DNA of 64,000 bases from Candidatus Gastranaerophilales bacterium (lineage in GTDB: Bacteria > Cyanobacteriota > Vampirovibrionia > Gastranaerophilales > Gastranaerophilaceae), in assembly GCA_944322675.1 (NCBI GenBank), contig CALUPO010000009.1:17902-81901 (forward strand). Direction: 5' to 3'. The notes beneath the pieces are model-generated. The model was given only the letters and a program-made list of their open reading frames with translations. It had not been told where the DNA came from and ran no database searches. This document shows positions 36,315 to 45,415 of the stretch, one piece after another (position 1 is the first letter of the stretch; each line of letters starts with the position of its first letter). The translations under genes and the position numbers were made by a program.

Positions 36315-37268
36315 TTAAACAAATAAAGATTTTATAAATTCATCCTTATCAAAATCTTTTAAATCCTCAACTTTTTCACCAACACCAATAAGTTTAACCG
36401 GCAACTTATAATCTTTTGCAATAGATATAATGATAGCACCTTTTGAGGAACCGTCAAGTTTTGTTAATGCAATACCTGTTAAGTTTGCGATCTCAAAAAA
36501 AGTTGCAGCCTGATTTATCCCGTTTTGTCCCATAGTTGCATCAAGAACCAGCAAACTTTCTTTTAAACTATTAGAAGCATTTTTTATTATTACATTTTTT
36601 ATTTTATTTAATTCTTCCATAAGGTTATATTTATTTTGCAATCTTCCTGCTGTGTCAATAATTAAAACATCATAATTTTCATTTTTAGCTTTACTTATAG
36701 CTTCATAAACAACACTTGAAGGATCTGCATTATGCTTAAAAACAATATCAACATTAATTCTATTTGCCCATATTTGAAGCTGTTCAACAGCAGCTGCACG
36801 GAAAGTGTCGCCTGCAGCCAGCAAAACTTTTTTGCCTTCTTTTTTAAATTTGTTTGCTAATTTAGCAATCAAAGTTGTTTTACCAACACCATTTACACCG
36901 GTAATTAGATAAATATTAAGTTCGTTTATATCATAACGAAGTTTATTATCGCCTGCATTATTTAAAATTTTACTAAATTCATCCTTTAAATACGATTTAA
37001 TTTGGGATGGTTTTATAACATTTTGTTTTCTTAAATTATCAATAAGATAAGAAGAAACATTAACCCCTAAATCAGCTTTTATAAGCATTTCTTCCATATC
37101 ATCGAGTGTAAAATCATCAAATTCTTCTTTTTCATTTGCAAATGAAACAATATCAGAAACAAGACTCTTACTTGTTTTTGATAAGGCATCTTTCAATGTT
37201 GAAAAAAAACCTTTATTTTCAATTTTATCATTTTCTTCATTATTTTTTTTATTAAAAAAATCAAACAT
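36315..37268 (-). CDS. ftsY: Signal recognition particle receptor FtsY
   Basis: 317 aa, short N-terminal acidic A region then the full NG GTPase domain: GVNGVGKTTLIAKLANKF (G1), DTFRAAAVEQLQ, DTAGRLQNKYNLMEEL (G3), TKLDGSSKGA (G4), GVGEKVEDLKDFD. It docks ribosome-SRP complexes at the membrane. It follows nusB by 9 bases on the minus strand. Confidence 0.97.
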   Translation of the reverse strand: MFDFFNKKNNEENDKIENKGFFSTLKDALSKTSKSLVSDIVSFANEKEEFDDFTLDDMEEMLIKADLGVNVSSYLIDNLRKQNVIKPSQIKSYLKDEFSKILNNAGDNKLRYDINELNIYLITGVNGVGKTTLIAKLANKFKKEGKKVLLAAGDTFRAAAVEQLQIWANRINVDIVFKHNADPSSVVYEAISKAKNENYDVLIIDTAGRLQNKYNLMEELNKIKNVIIKNASNSLKESLLVLDATMGQNGINQAATFFEIANLTGIALTKLDGSSKGAIIISIAKDYKLPVKLIGVGEKVEDLKDFDKDEFIKSLFV

Positions 37269-37277
37269 AAAAATAAC

Positions 37278-37943
37278 CTATTTATATTTTAAGTTAAATT
37301 CCGAAATTACACTGCCTAAAATTCCATTTATAAAAGAAGCACTATCCTGGGTTGAATATTTTTTAGCAAGCTCAATAGCTTCATCAACTACAACCTTAAC
37401 AGGAGCATCTTTAACATAAATAAGTTCACTTATGGCAATTCTTAAAATATCTTTATCTATCTTAACAAGACGGTCAATATTCCAACCATAAGCATATTTT
37501 TTTATCAAGCCATCAATTTCACTTTTGTTTTCTCTATAGCTTAAGACCATTTTTAAAATATAATCCTTGACGTCTTCTTTTTCTTCTAATACTGCCATTT
37601 CAGCAATTTCCAGTGCTGTTAATGCCTTATCAGAAACATTTATTAAGTCATCCAATTTTTCACGCATATCCAAAGTAGTAGGTAATGGAACTTCTATGTT
37701 ATGAGAATCTATAGGACGATTTATGTTATCTTCATGGTTATTTTCATATTGCTCCAAAAAATCTTTTATTTCAAAAAAACAACTTGTAGCAACTTTTAAC
37801 TCCGAAGTAGCATTATTTGCAAGCGTACGAACTGATTTTAAAAGAATATCCGTATAGTTTTCTTTATCTAACTTTGATATGTTTTCAGAACACTGTGAAA
37901 ACACAATTAAACCTAATTCCCTTGCCGCATGTCGAGCTTGCAT
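37278..37943 (-). CDS. nusB: Transcription antitermination factor NusB, extended form
   Basis: 221 aa, against about 140 for most NusB. The start MQARHAARELGLIVFSQ and the C-terminus (RLVKIDKDILRIAISELIYV, VVVDEAIELAKKYSTQDSAS, FINGIL) are NusB. A helical insertion of about 80 residues (from about 40 to 120) separates them. From memory, cyanobacterial NusB shares this longer layout, which fits a sister-lineage origin. Acts in rRNA antitermination with NusE/S10. Co-oriented with ftsY. Confidence 0.93.
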   Translation of the reverse strand: MQARHAARELGLIVFSQCSENISKLDKENYTDILLKSVRTLANNATSELKVATSCFFEIKDFLEQYENNHEDNINRPIDSHNIEVPLPTTLDMREKLDDLINVSDKALTALEIAEMAVLEEKEDVKDYILKMVLSYRENKSEIDGLIKKYAYGWNIDRLVKIDKDILRIAISELIYVKDAPVKVVVDEAIELAKKYSTQDSASFINGILGSVISEFNLKYK

Positions 37944-38069
37944 TTTTATTCCCTTTATCTTTCAATCTTTACTATATTTATATTAAGACATAAAAAAAAT
38001 AAAATTTAAAGTATGAATGCAAATATTTTTACACATATTTATTATTAAGATTTAATTATTATAATATTG

Positions 38070-39527
38070 TTATGATAATATTGCTTTTTCGATTCTACTT
38101 TTTACATTATCATGACCTAAAATACCAAGTATTGCTACTAAATCAGCACCATGTGTTTTTCCTGTAACAGCTGCTCGAAGTGCCCACATGGTTTGTTTAG
38201 GTTTTATTCCTTCATTTTCCTTAAAATATGTTCTTAAATCGGCAAGTTCATCATGCAGTTTTTCCTCATCATCAAAATGCCACGAATCAATTCTATTATC
38301 TATAATATCTTTTAGAACTTTTTGAGAAACTTCAAGATTTAACACATCATTTTTAACATTTTCTTCAATTTCAACATTTTTTCCGCCAAAGAAATAATTG
38401 ACTTCATCTGTTATATCTGACAATAATGTTAAAGGTTCACGTGTTATTTCAATCATTCTTTCCAATTGTTTTTGAGATAATTCACTTAAATCATATTTTG
38501 ATAAAAATGGCTTAATTTTTTCAACAAGCTTTGGTATTTCCATTTTTTTAATATACTGCCCATTCATCCAATTTAATTTGTCATATTCAAAAATTGAATT
38601 TGATGATGACACTTCATTAATACGAAAATCTTGAGCTATTTCATCCACATTTTTTATTTCATTACCATCAGATGGTGACCAGCCAAGAAGAGCTACAAAA
38701 TTTATTAAAGCATCAGTCAAGTATCCTTTTTCAACAAATTCAGACACTGCAGTTGCTCCATGACGTTTTGATAATTTACTTCTATCAGGTGCAAGTATCA
38801 TACCTAAGTGTCCAAATTTTGGAACTTCAGCTTTTAAAGCTTCATATATTAAAATCTGTTTATATGTGTTTGATATATGATCTTCACCACGGATAACATG
38901 TGATATTTTCATTTCCATATCATCAATTACAACGGCAAAATTGTATGTAGGTGTTCCATTAGATTTCATAATCACAAAATCACCGATTGTATCAAGATTA
39001 ACTTTTAACTCACCTTTTACCAGATCATTAAAGCCTATTTCACCATTTTGAGGAACCTTAAATCGAATTGACGGTTTTATTCCTTTGGCTTTTAATTCAT
39101 TTTTTTCTTCTTCACTTAAGTTTCTGCATTTTCCGCTATATTTATGTGGTTGTTTGTTTTTTATAGACTCCTCTTTTTCTTTATCCAATTCTTCCTGAGT
39201 ACAAAAACATTCATAAGCATAGCCTTCTTCAACAAGTTTTTGAGCATACTTTGGATAAATATCAAATCTTTGAGACTGCTGATAAGGACCATAATCACCT
39301 CCAACATCAGGACCTTCATCCCAATTTAATCCCAATGCTTTTAAGCTATCATATATATTTTGAGTATATGCTTCATTTGAACGTTCCAAGTCTGTATCTT
39401 CAATACGAAGAATAAAAGCCCCATTATTTTTTTTTGCAAATAAATAATTAAATAAAGCCGTACGAGCTGTTCCTATATGCAAATTACCACTTGGTGACGG
39501 TGCTATTCTTACTCTTATTTTATCCAT
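38070..39527 (-). CDS. gltX: Glutamyl-tRNA synthetase
   Basis: 485 aa. Class I motifs HIGTARTALFNYLF (HIGH variant) and KLSKRHGA (KMSKS). CFC...C zinc-binding loop (YECFCTQEELDKEKEE, SGKCRNLS). Full length for bacterial GluRS; whether it also charges tRNA-Gln cannot be judged here because no gatCAB is in the window. Confidence 0.97.
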   Translation of the reverse strand: MDKIRVRIAPSPSGNLHIGTARTALFNYLFAKKNNGAFILRIEDTDLERSNEAYTQNIYDSLKALGLNWDEGPDVGGDYGPYQQSQRFDIYPKYAQKLVEEGYAYECFCTQEELDKEKEESIKNKQPHKYSGKCRNLSEEEKNELKAKGIKPSIRFKVPQNGEIGFNDLVKGELKVNLDTIGDFVIMKSNGTPTYNFAVVIDDMEMKISHVIRGEDHISNTYKQILIYEALKAEVPKFGHLGMILAPDRSKLSKRHGATAVSEFVEKGYLTDALINFVALLGWSPSDGNEIKNVDEIAQDFRINEVSSSNSIFEYDKLNWMNGQYIKKMEIPKLVEKIKPFLSKYDLSELSQKQLERMIEITREPLTLLSDITDEVNYFFGGKNVEIEENVKNDVLNLEVSQKVLKDIIDNRIDSWHFDDEEKLHDELADLRTYFKENEGIKPKQTMWALRAAVTGKTHGADLVAILGILGHDNVKSRIEKAILS

Positions 39528-39547
39528 TTTTATTATTACTCCAAATT

Positions 39548-40438
39548 TTAATCTATATATTTTTCAGCAACACTATAAAATTCTTTTAATTCACAATCAT
39601 TCATCTTCGTCAATGGTTGTCTTAAAACATTTTCAATCAATCCCATTTTGCTTAAAGCTTCCTTAACAGGCACAGGATTTGGTGCCATAAATAATTTTTT
39701 AAATAAAGGGAATAGGCTTAAATGAATTTCCAAAGCTTTATTTATATTTCCAAGCTTAAATTCTTTTATCATTTGTTGCAATTTATTACCAACAATATGA
39801 GAAGCAACTGAAATAACACCTGTTGCACCCAGTGACATCATTGGAAGTATTAAGCTATCATCCCCGCAAAATATAGTAAAATCTTTATCAACTAACTCTT
39901 TTAATTCAGATATATAATCCATATCAGGCGAACTTTGCTTTAAAGCTTTTATATTTTTAAATTCACCTGCCAATTTTGCAACTGTTTGAGGTTGCATATT
40001 GACTCCTGTGCGACCTGGAATGTTATATAAAATAATAGGAATATCAACACATTTTGCAATACTTGCAAAGTGCTCATATATTCCATTTTGTGATGGCTTA
40101 TTATAATATGGAACAACTGAAAGCAAAGCATCGGCTCCATTTGCTTGCATTTTTTGTGACATTTCAATTGCTGTTTTTGTTGAATTTGAGCCTGCTCCCA
40201 TAATTATTGAAGTTTTATCACCAATTGATTGTTTTAGTTCTTTTAATAAATTCAATTCTTCATCATGTGTCAAAGTTGGTGATTCACCTGTTGTGCCTGC
40301 AGCTATAATTGCATCAGAACCATTTTTTATCAAATGACAAGCAAGGTTTACTGTTTTTTCATAATTAACTTTCTCATCACTATCAAAAGCCGTCACCATT
40401 GCCGTTATAACATTTAAAGAACTAAAACTTTTTTCCAT
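39548..40438 (-). CDS. dapA: 4-hydroxy-tetrahydrodipicolinate synthase
   Basis: 296 aa when started at ATG 40438 (MEKSFSSLNVITAMVTAF), which follows AAAGGAG by 11 bases; an in-frame start 21 codons earlier would add a non-family leader. Active-site features: AAGTTGESPTLTHDE, PYYNKPSQNGIYEHF (Tyr), and the Schiff-base Lys in IKALKQSSPDM. Condenses pyruvate with aspartate semialdehyde in lysine/diaminopimelate synthesis, needed for peptidoglycan. Confidence 0.95.
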   Translation of the reverse strand: MEKSFSSLNVITAMVTAFDSDEKVNYEKTVNLACHLIKNGSDAIIAAGTTGESPTLTHDEELNLLKELKQSIGDKTSIIMGAGSNSTKTAIEMSQKMQANGADALLSVVPYYNKPSQNGIYEHFASIAKCVDIPIILYNIPGRTGVNMQPQTVAKLAGEFKNIKALKQSSPDMDYISELKELVDKDFTIFCGDDSLILPMMSLGATGVISVASHIVGNKLQQMIKEFKLGNINKALEIHLSLFPLFKKLFMAPNPVPVKEALSKMGLIENVLRQPLTKMNDCELKEFYSVAEKYID

Positions 40439-40504
40439 GATTAAATTATCTCCTTTAGATTTATATAAATTAAGTTTTGCACAATTATATTTTATAATCA
40501 ATAA

Positions 40505-41659
40505 TTAATTTATCATATAGACTTTTTTATAATATAAGATACTTCCCAATGTAATTAATATAATATTAGGTAACCATGCAGCTAATATAGGGGTAATTTG
40601 ACCTGCTTCTCCAAGTGAAAAAGCAAAAGCTCTTAAAATATAAAAAATAAATATAATCAAGATACTAAACAAAAAACCGCGATTATAACGGACTCTTGGT
40701 GGTGTAATGGATAAAGGAACACCAAGAAGGACAAAAACAATAGTTGTAATTGGCAATGCCACTTTATCATGAAGCATAACTTCATATTCAAGTTTATTTT
40801 TCATAATTTTGCTGTTATTAGTTTTTATATATTTTGTAAGACTTTTAAAACTGCATTCTTCTGGTTTTAATTCAAATAATTTTTCATCAAGTGTAATACC
40901 AAAATCAGCCGTAGTTGAACCAAGCCAGCTTGTGTTAAAAATTTTTCCAATAAGCGAAATAGTATAAACAGAAGCATCATTAAACACCCATGCACCATTT
41001 GTTGTATTTCCTGTATCAGCTTGAATGATTTGTATTGTATCCTTGTTTGATAAATCAAGTATAGTAACATTTTTTAAAGTTTTATTTTCACAACTTCGTA
41101 CATAAAATAATCTTTTTAAAGTGTCATCAGGTCCTTTTACTTTAAATGAAAAATTTTGTTTACCTTCAGGTACATTCTTTTGTCCAAGTGACCATATTGC
41201 AAGTGCTTTTGATTGTGATGTTGTAACCGGCACTATTGTTTCATTTACAACAAAAACAAAAATTGACATAATAATTGCAAATATAAATATAGGTTTTGAG
41301 ATTCTATCAAGACCAACTCCCAATGCTCTTAAGACGGTCAATTCCGATGATAGACATAACTTGTTTAGAGTCATAACAACTGATAATAAAACAGACATAG
41401 GTATTGACATAACTATAATACTTGGTAAGTTTAAAAGAATCATCATTAATGCAACATTAAAAGGAATGCCGTAGTTTGTTATTTGTTTAACAAGTGTTAT
41501 AAAAGTGTCGCTTGCAAAAATTATTGATGTGAATACAACAACTCCTAAAATAAAAACTTCCAATACCTGAAGCATTATATATCTATCAAGTATTGAAAAC
41601 CTGCTTAGAAATTTTAATAAAACTTTTTTATATAAAATTCTTACATATCCCAAATTCAT
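40505..41659 (-). CDS. LptF/LptG-family permease (YjgP/YjgQ)
   Basis: 384 aa, six membrane spans around a large periplasmic beta-jellyroll. Signatures: LDRYIMLQVLEVFILGVVVF, NLPSIIVMSIPMSVLLSVVM, LSSELTVLRALGVGLDRISK, RGFLFSILIIFIFYILRAF. Part of the LptB2FG pump extracting lipopolysaccharide from the inner membrane. Only one permease is here, as in lineages where the pair is split. Strong marker of an LPS-type outer membrane. Confidence 0.88.
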   Translation of the reverse strand: MNLGYVRILYKKVLLKFLSRFSILDRYIMLQVLEVFILGVVVFTSIIFASDTFITLVKQITNYGIPFNVALMMILLNLPSIIVMSIPMSVLLSVVMTLNKLCLSSELTVLRALGVGLDRISKPIFIFAIIMSIFVFVVNETIVPVTTSQSKALAIWSLGQKNVPEGKQNFSFKVKGPDDTLKRLFYVRSCENKTLKNVTILDLSNKDTIQIIQADTGNTTNGAWVFNDASVYTISLIGKIFNTSWLGSTTADFGITLDEKLFELKPEECSFKSLTKYIKTNNSKIMKNKLEYEVMLHDKVALPITTIVFVLLGVPLSITPPRVRYNRGFLFSILIIFIFYILRAFAFSLGEAGQITPILAAWLPNIILITLGSILYYKKVYMIN

Positions 41660-41833
41660 ATTTTATATTATATATTAAAAATAATTTTTTATTATTTATA
41701 TTTAATTTTCATAAATTACATTTTATAATTTCATTTGTAAGCTAAAAAAATAAAAAACTACAAAATTTCAAGTGGTTATTTTAAAATAACCAACTATAAA
41801 AACAATTAGAAAATGGCTATAAAGAAAAATTGT

Positions 41834-42574
41834 TTAAATAGCATAAAGTTCTTTAATATTATCATATATTTCATGAAAAGGTTTATTAGTTAAATCAGTA
41901 TTAAAGTTTTCAACTTTATGCCAATCTTTAAGAAATTGTTGACTAACTTTTATTTCGTTATATTTAACATGTTTATTTAATATATCTTTATTTAATATAT
42001 TATTTTCAGTGTTATTAACCATGTGAAAAAAAAGATAATTTATATTTTGATTTTCAGATATTTCACTTAAAGAATCATAAATAGCATTAAGGACATAAGC
42101 ATCAACAGGATTGTCATACATTTTTATGGTATAAATTAATACATTTTTTTGTGATTTTAATAATTTAAGAAAATTATTGATACGATTATTATATCTTTTT
42201 ACAAATTCTTCTTTTGTATTGATACTATTATCATGATTAAAAAATAAATGGTATTTTTTATTACTCCATTTAGCAAATTTATTTAATGGATCAAAATTTA
42301 AGTCGTCAAAAAAATCTGAAAATTTATTTGATAGAATTTTTGATAATACATTTTCATTTAAAGCAACCAAGTCAAATGGCAAAGTTAGCTCACCATGTTT
42401 TTTGCGTGGTTTGACACCTGAAATAGTAAATATAGTTCTAGCATAACAATTACAACCTAAAGGAATAAATTTATTTTTGTATTTTTTTCTATCTGAAAAT
42501 GATATTTTTATTCCAAAAAATTTAAATATTTTTTTATAACCAAAATTTGAATAATCAAAAATTTTTTTAACCAT
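41834..42574 (-). CDS. DUF1796-like putative cysteine peptidase
   Basis: 246 aa. IPLGCNCYARTIFTISGV, then LTLPFDLVALNE, and HLFFNHDNS, match the DUF1796 papain-like family layout (Cys, PFD/W, His). Members are often encoded near glycosyltransferases and capsule genes, with unproven activity. Isolated here, with long intergenic spaces on both sides. The Cys and His are in the expected places; the reaction is not known. Confidence 0.7.
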   Translation of the reverse strand: MVKKIFDYSNFGYKKIFKFFGIKISFSDRKKYKNKFIPLGCNCYARTIFTISGVKPRKKHGELTLPFDLVALNENVLSKILSNKFSDFFDDLNFDPLNKFAKWSNKKYHLFFNHDNSINTKEEFVKRYNNRINNFLKLLKSQKNVLIYTIKMYDNPVDAYVLNAIYDSLSEISENQNINYLFFHMVNNTENNILNKDILNKHVKYNEIKVSQQFLKDWHKVENFNTDLTNKPFHEIYDNIKELYAI

Positions 42575-42662
42575 TAAAATTACCCTCTACTTGAAATGTA
42601 TCTATTCTAGACTAATAATATAATATTTTTATACAAATTATTATACACATTTTCATATATGA

Positions 42663-42694
42663 TGTAAAGTAAAAAAATATAAAGAAACTTTACA
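42663..42694. promoter_or_regulatory. Inverted repeat upstream of murA
   Basis: TGTAAAGT (42663-42670) and ACTTTACA (42687-42694) are exact reverse complements 16 bp apart, about 60 bp before the murA start. Could be a dimer-binding operator; no regulator is assigned. Confidence 0.4.
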
Positions 42695-42754
42695 AGATAA
42701 AATATTAGTTATATTATGTAATCAGTTAATATATAAAAAATAGGTATATGTAAG

Positions 42755-44068
42755 TTGGTAGAGAAGTTAAAAATAAAGGGTCAGAAGTCATTAAAGGGAG
42801 AAGTTACAATAGGAGGGGCTAAAAATGCTGTATTAAAACTAATGGCTGCTTCTTTACTTAATAAAGGTAATTGTAAAATATATAATGTTCCGGATTTGAC
42901 CGATGTTAATATTATGTTAAATGTATTGAGTCAACTTGGAGCAAAGACAACGTATAATAAAGAAAAACAATATGTTATAATTGATGCGACAAATCTTGAT
43001 AATGTTGTTGCAAAGTATGAACTTGTCGGCAAAATGCGTGCTTCATTTATTGTTTTAGGTGCTCTTTTAGGAAGATGTAAAGAAGCTGTTGTTGCACTTC
43101 CTGGCGGGTGTGCAATTGGAGAACGTCGTGTTGACTTTCATATAAAAGGTTTAATGGCATTAGGTGCCAATATAAAAATAGAAAATGGTTATGTGAATGC
43201 AAAATGTAGCAAATTAACAGGTGCCGATATATATTTGGATATACCGTCTGTGGGTGCAACGGAAAATATAATGCTAGCAGCTGTTTTAGCACATGGAGCA
43301 ACAAGAATTCAAAATGCAGCTCAAGAACCTGAAATTGTTGATTTGGCAAATTTTCTAAATGCTATGGGTGCTGATATTCAAGGTGCCGGTACAAGTGATA
43401 TTATTATAAATGGTGTAAAACAATCTGATTTGCATTCAATTGAATATACAACAATGCCTGATAGAATTGAAGCAGGAACTTATATGGCTGCTTTTGTTGC
43501 AACAAAAGGAAAAGGGATTATAAGAAATGTATTTCCACAGCATTTAACTTTTTTTAATTCAAAATTAACTGAAATGGGAGCTATAATAAAACTTGTTGAG
43601 CCAAATGCAATAGAAGTGAGTGCAAAATCAAGATTAAATCCTGTTAATATTGTGACTCAACCATATCCAGGGTTTCCAACTGATTTACAATCTCTTGCAA
43701 TGGCAATGTTATCAACAGCAAGCGGGGTGAGTATAATAACTGAAAGCTTATATGAAAATAGGTTTATGCAAGTGGCAGAACTTGTACGTATGGGGGCTTC
43801 AATTCAAAATGAAAGAAATCATGCTATTGTAACAGGTGTTAAAAAACTTCAAGGTGCAAATGTTCGAGCAAGTGATCTTCGTGCAGGTGCTTCCCTTGTT
43901 ATTGCTGCTTTAATGGCTGAAGGTATAACTGAAATTGAAAATCTTCATCATATTGACCGTGGGTATGAAAATTTTGAAAATAAACTAAAATCTATTGGTG
44001 CTGATGTTGTTAGATATAATGATAATGTAAAGTTAGTTAATGATATAATAAATGAGGTTAAATCATGA
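42755..44068 (+). CDS. murA: UDP-N-acetylglucosamine 1-carboxyvinyltransferase
   Basis: 437 aa from TTG 42755 (reads MVEKLKIKGQKSLKGEV, the normal MurA start); no better ATG exists. Catalytic Cys in LPGGCAIGERRVDFH, GGAKNAVLKLMAASLL, and DLRAGASLVIAALMAEG are intact. First committed step of peptidoglycan synthesis; Cys means fosfomycin-sensitive type. First gene of a plus-strand run; its stop overlaps the next start as ATGA. Confidence 0.96.
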   Translation: MVEKLKIKGQKSLKGEVTIGGAKNAVLKLMAASLLNKGNCKIYNVPDLTDVNIMLNVLSQLGAKTTYNKEKQYVIIDATNLDNVVAKYELVGKMRASFIVLGALLGRCKEAVVALPGGCAIGERRVDFHIKGLMALGANIKIENGYVNAKCSKLTGADIYLDIPSVGATENIMLAAVLAHGATRIQNAAQEPEIVDLANFLNAMGADIQGAGTSDIIINGVKQSDLHSIEYTTMPDRIEAGTYMAAFVATKGKGIIRNVFPQHLTFFNSKLTEMGAIIKLVEPNAIEVSAKSRLNPVNIVTQPYPGFPTDLQSLAMAMLSTASGVSIITESLYENRFMQVAELVRMGASIQNERNHAIVTGVKKLQGANVRASDLRAGASLVIAALMAEGITEIENLHHIDRGYENFENKLKSIGADVVRYNDNVKLVNDIINEVKS

Positions 44069-44400
44069 GTCAAAATTTTAAACGTTGGTATGACCATGAC
44101 CCTGTGTTAATGAAAGTTTTAGAGCTTTTAAAAAATTATCAGGATGAGTTACATGCACAAGCTCAGATTTTTTTAAAAAAACTTGAGACTAAAATTTCAA
44201 AAGAAACAATAGATAAATTTTATGAAATGGTAAAGCCTGTTGATGGTGGTGGTAAACGTTGGTACGATAAAGACCCTGTTATTTCAAAAACTGTTGAGTT
44301 GCTTAGGGTTGTTCCGCCTGAAATTCAAAGGACAGCTGCTGAACATTTCTTAAATTCATTAAAGGAAATGAATTTGATTGATAACGATACTAAAATATAA
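44065..44400 (+). CDS. Hypothetical 111-aa protein with duplicated KRWYDxDP motif
   Basis: Two related halves: KRWYDHDPVLMKVLELLKNY at about 6-25 and KRWYDKDPVISKTVELLRVV at about 68-87, each followed by a helical stretch with a conserved Gln/Ala pattern. ATGA overlap with murA shows coupled translation. No signal peptide or membrane segment. Not recognised. Position suggests a cytoplasmic partner of MurA or of the following biotin ligase, which is inference. Confidence 0.7.
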   Translation: MSQNFKRWYDHDPVLMKVLELLKNYQDELHAQAQIFLKKLETKISKETIDKFYEMVKPVDGGGKRWYDKDPVISKTVELLRVVPPEIQRTAAEHFLNSLKEMNLIDNDTKI

Positions 44401-44409
44401 TTTTTTTTC

Positions 44410-45141
44410 ATGAATCTATTTTATTTTGAAACACTTGAGTCTACAAATTTATTTGCTAAAAAAAATATTGAAAAATTTGATGATAAATCCATTATCTATT
44501 GTGATTTTCAAACAAATGGACGTGGAAGATTTGATAGAAAATGGTTATCAAATAAAAAAGACAATATTTTTTTGTCATTTATTTTAAAACCTCATTATAA
44601 TAATGTATTAAACTTGCCAATTGTTAATTTAACTCAGTATTTATGCGTTGTTTTAGCTAAAGTTTTTGAAAGCTATAATGTAAAACCACAAATAAAGTGG
44701 CCAAATGATATATTGATTAATGAACATAAAATATCAGGGATTTTAGCAGAATGTATTTGGAAGGAAAAAGACTTTAAAGGCTTAGTTTTAGGAGTTGGTG
44801 TAAACTTAAATTATGAAAAAGAAGATTTTGTAAATATAGAACAAAAAGCTACATCTTTAAATTTAGAAATAGGTCAAAAAATTAATCGTGATGAATTTTT
44901 AAAGAAACTTGTTGATGAGTTTTTTAAAAATTATGATGAATTTATGCAAGTTGGATTTCCTCTCATAAAAAAAGAGTATGTTAAAAGGTTTTTGTATCTA
45001 AATTGCGAAATATGTGTTAATATATTAAATAATAAGATAATTGGTAAAATAAAAACAATAAACGATGATGGAACAATAGATATTATTGAAAAAGAGACAC
45101 TTTGTGTTAGAAGAGTTAATATAGGAGATTTAACATGCTAG
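44410..45141 (+). CDS. birA: Biotin-[carboxylase] ligase, without DNA-binding domain
   Basis: 243 aa. Biotin ligase motifs: ETLESTNLFAKKN, QTNGRGRFDRKWLS (GRGRxxR), KWPNDILINEHKISGILAE, GVGVNLNY. No N-terminal HTH, so it is the monofunctional type and does not act as a repressor. It attaches biotin to the Lys of MKM in OadA encoded two genes downstream. Overlaps oadG by 7 bases. Confidence 0.95.
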   Translation: MNLFYFETLESTNLFAKKNIEKFDDKSIIYCDFQTNGRGRFDRKWLSNKKDNIFLSFILKPHYNNVLNLPIVNLTQYLCVVLAKVFESYNVKPQIKWPNDILINEHKISGILAECIWKEKDFKGLVLGVGVNLNYEKEDFVNIEQKATSLNLEIGQKINRDEFLKKLVDEFFKNYDEFMQVGFPLIKKEYVKRFLYLNCEICVNILNNKIIGKIKTINDDGTIDIIEKETLCVRRVNIGDLTC

Positions 45142-45377
45142 ACGTTTTAATGGACGGATTAATTATTATGGTAATTGGCATGGGAGTTGTGTTTGTATTT
45201 TTGATGTTTATGGTATGGTCTATGCATGGTATGCATCATTTTCTTAATTGGTTTAATAAATTTATGCCTGAACCAATTGAAGAAGTTAAAACAAAAAAAA
45301 CTAAAAATAATAATGACAATGATGAGGCTTTAGTTGCTGTGGCAATAGCTGCTTGTGTTAATAAATTAGCAAAATAG
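45135..45377 (+). CDS. oadG: OadG-like gamma subunit of Na+-pumping decarboxylase
   Basis: 80 aa. One N-terminal span (LIIMVIGMGVVFVFLMFMVW) followed by a charged tail (EVKTKKTKNNNDNDEALVAV) ending in a conserved hydrophobic helix (ALVAVAIAACVNKLAK), as in OadG. Anchors the alpha subunit to the membrane beta subunit. Co-encoded with oadA and oadB. Confidence 0.85.
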   Translation: MLDVLMDGLIIMVIGMGVVFVFLMFMVWSMHGMHHFLNWFNKFMPEPIEEVKTKKTKNNNDNDEALVAVAIAACVNKLAK

Positions 45378-45415
45378 AATATTTAATTTTATATGTTTAT
45401 AGAAAGGCGTAAATT

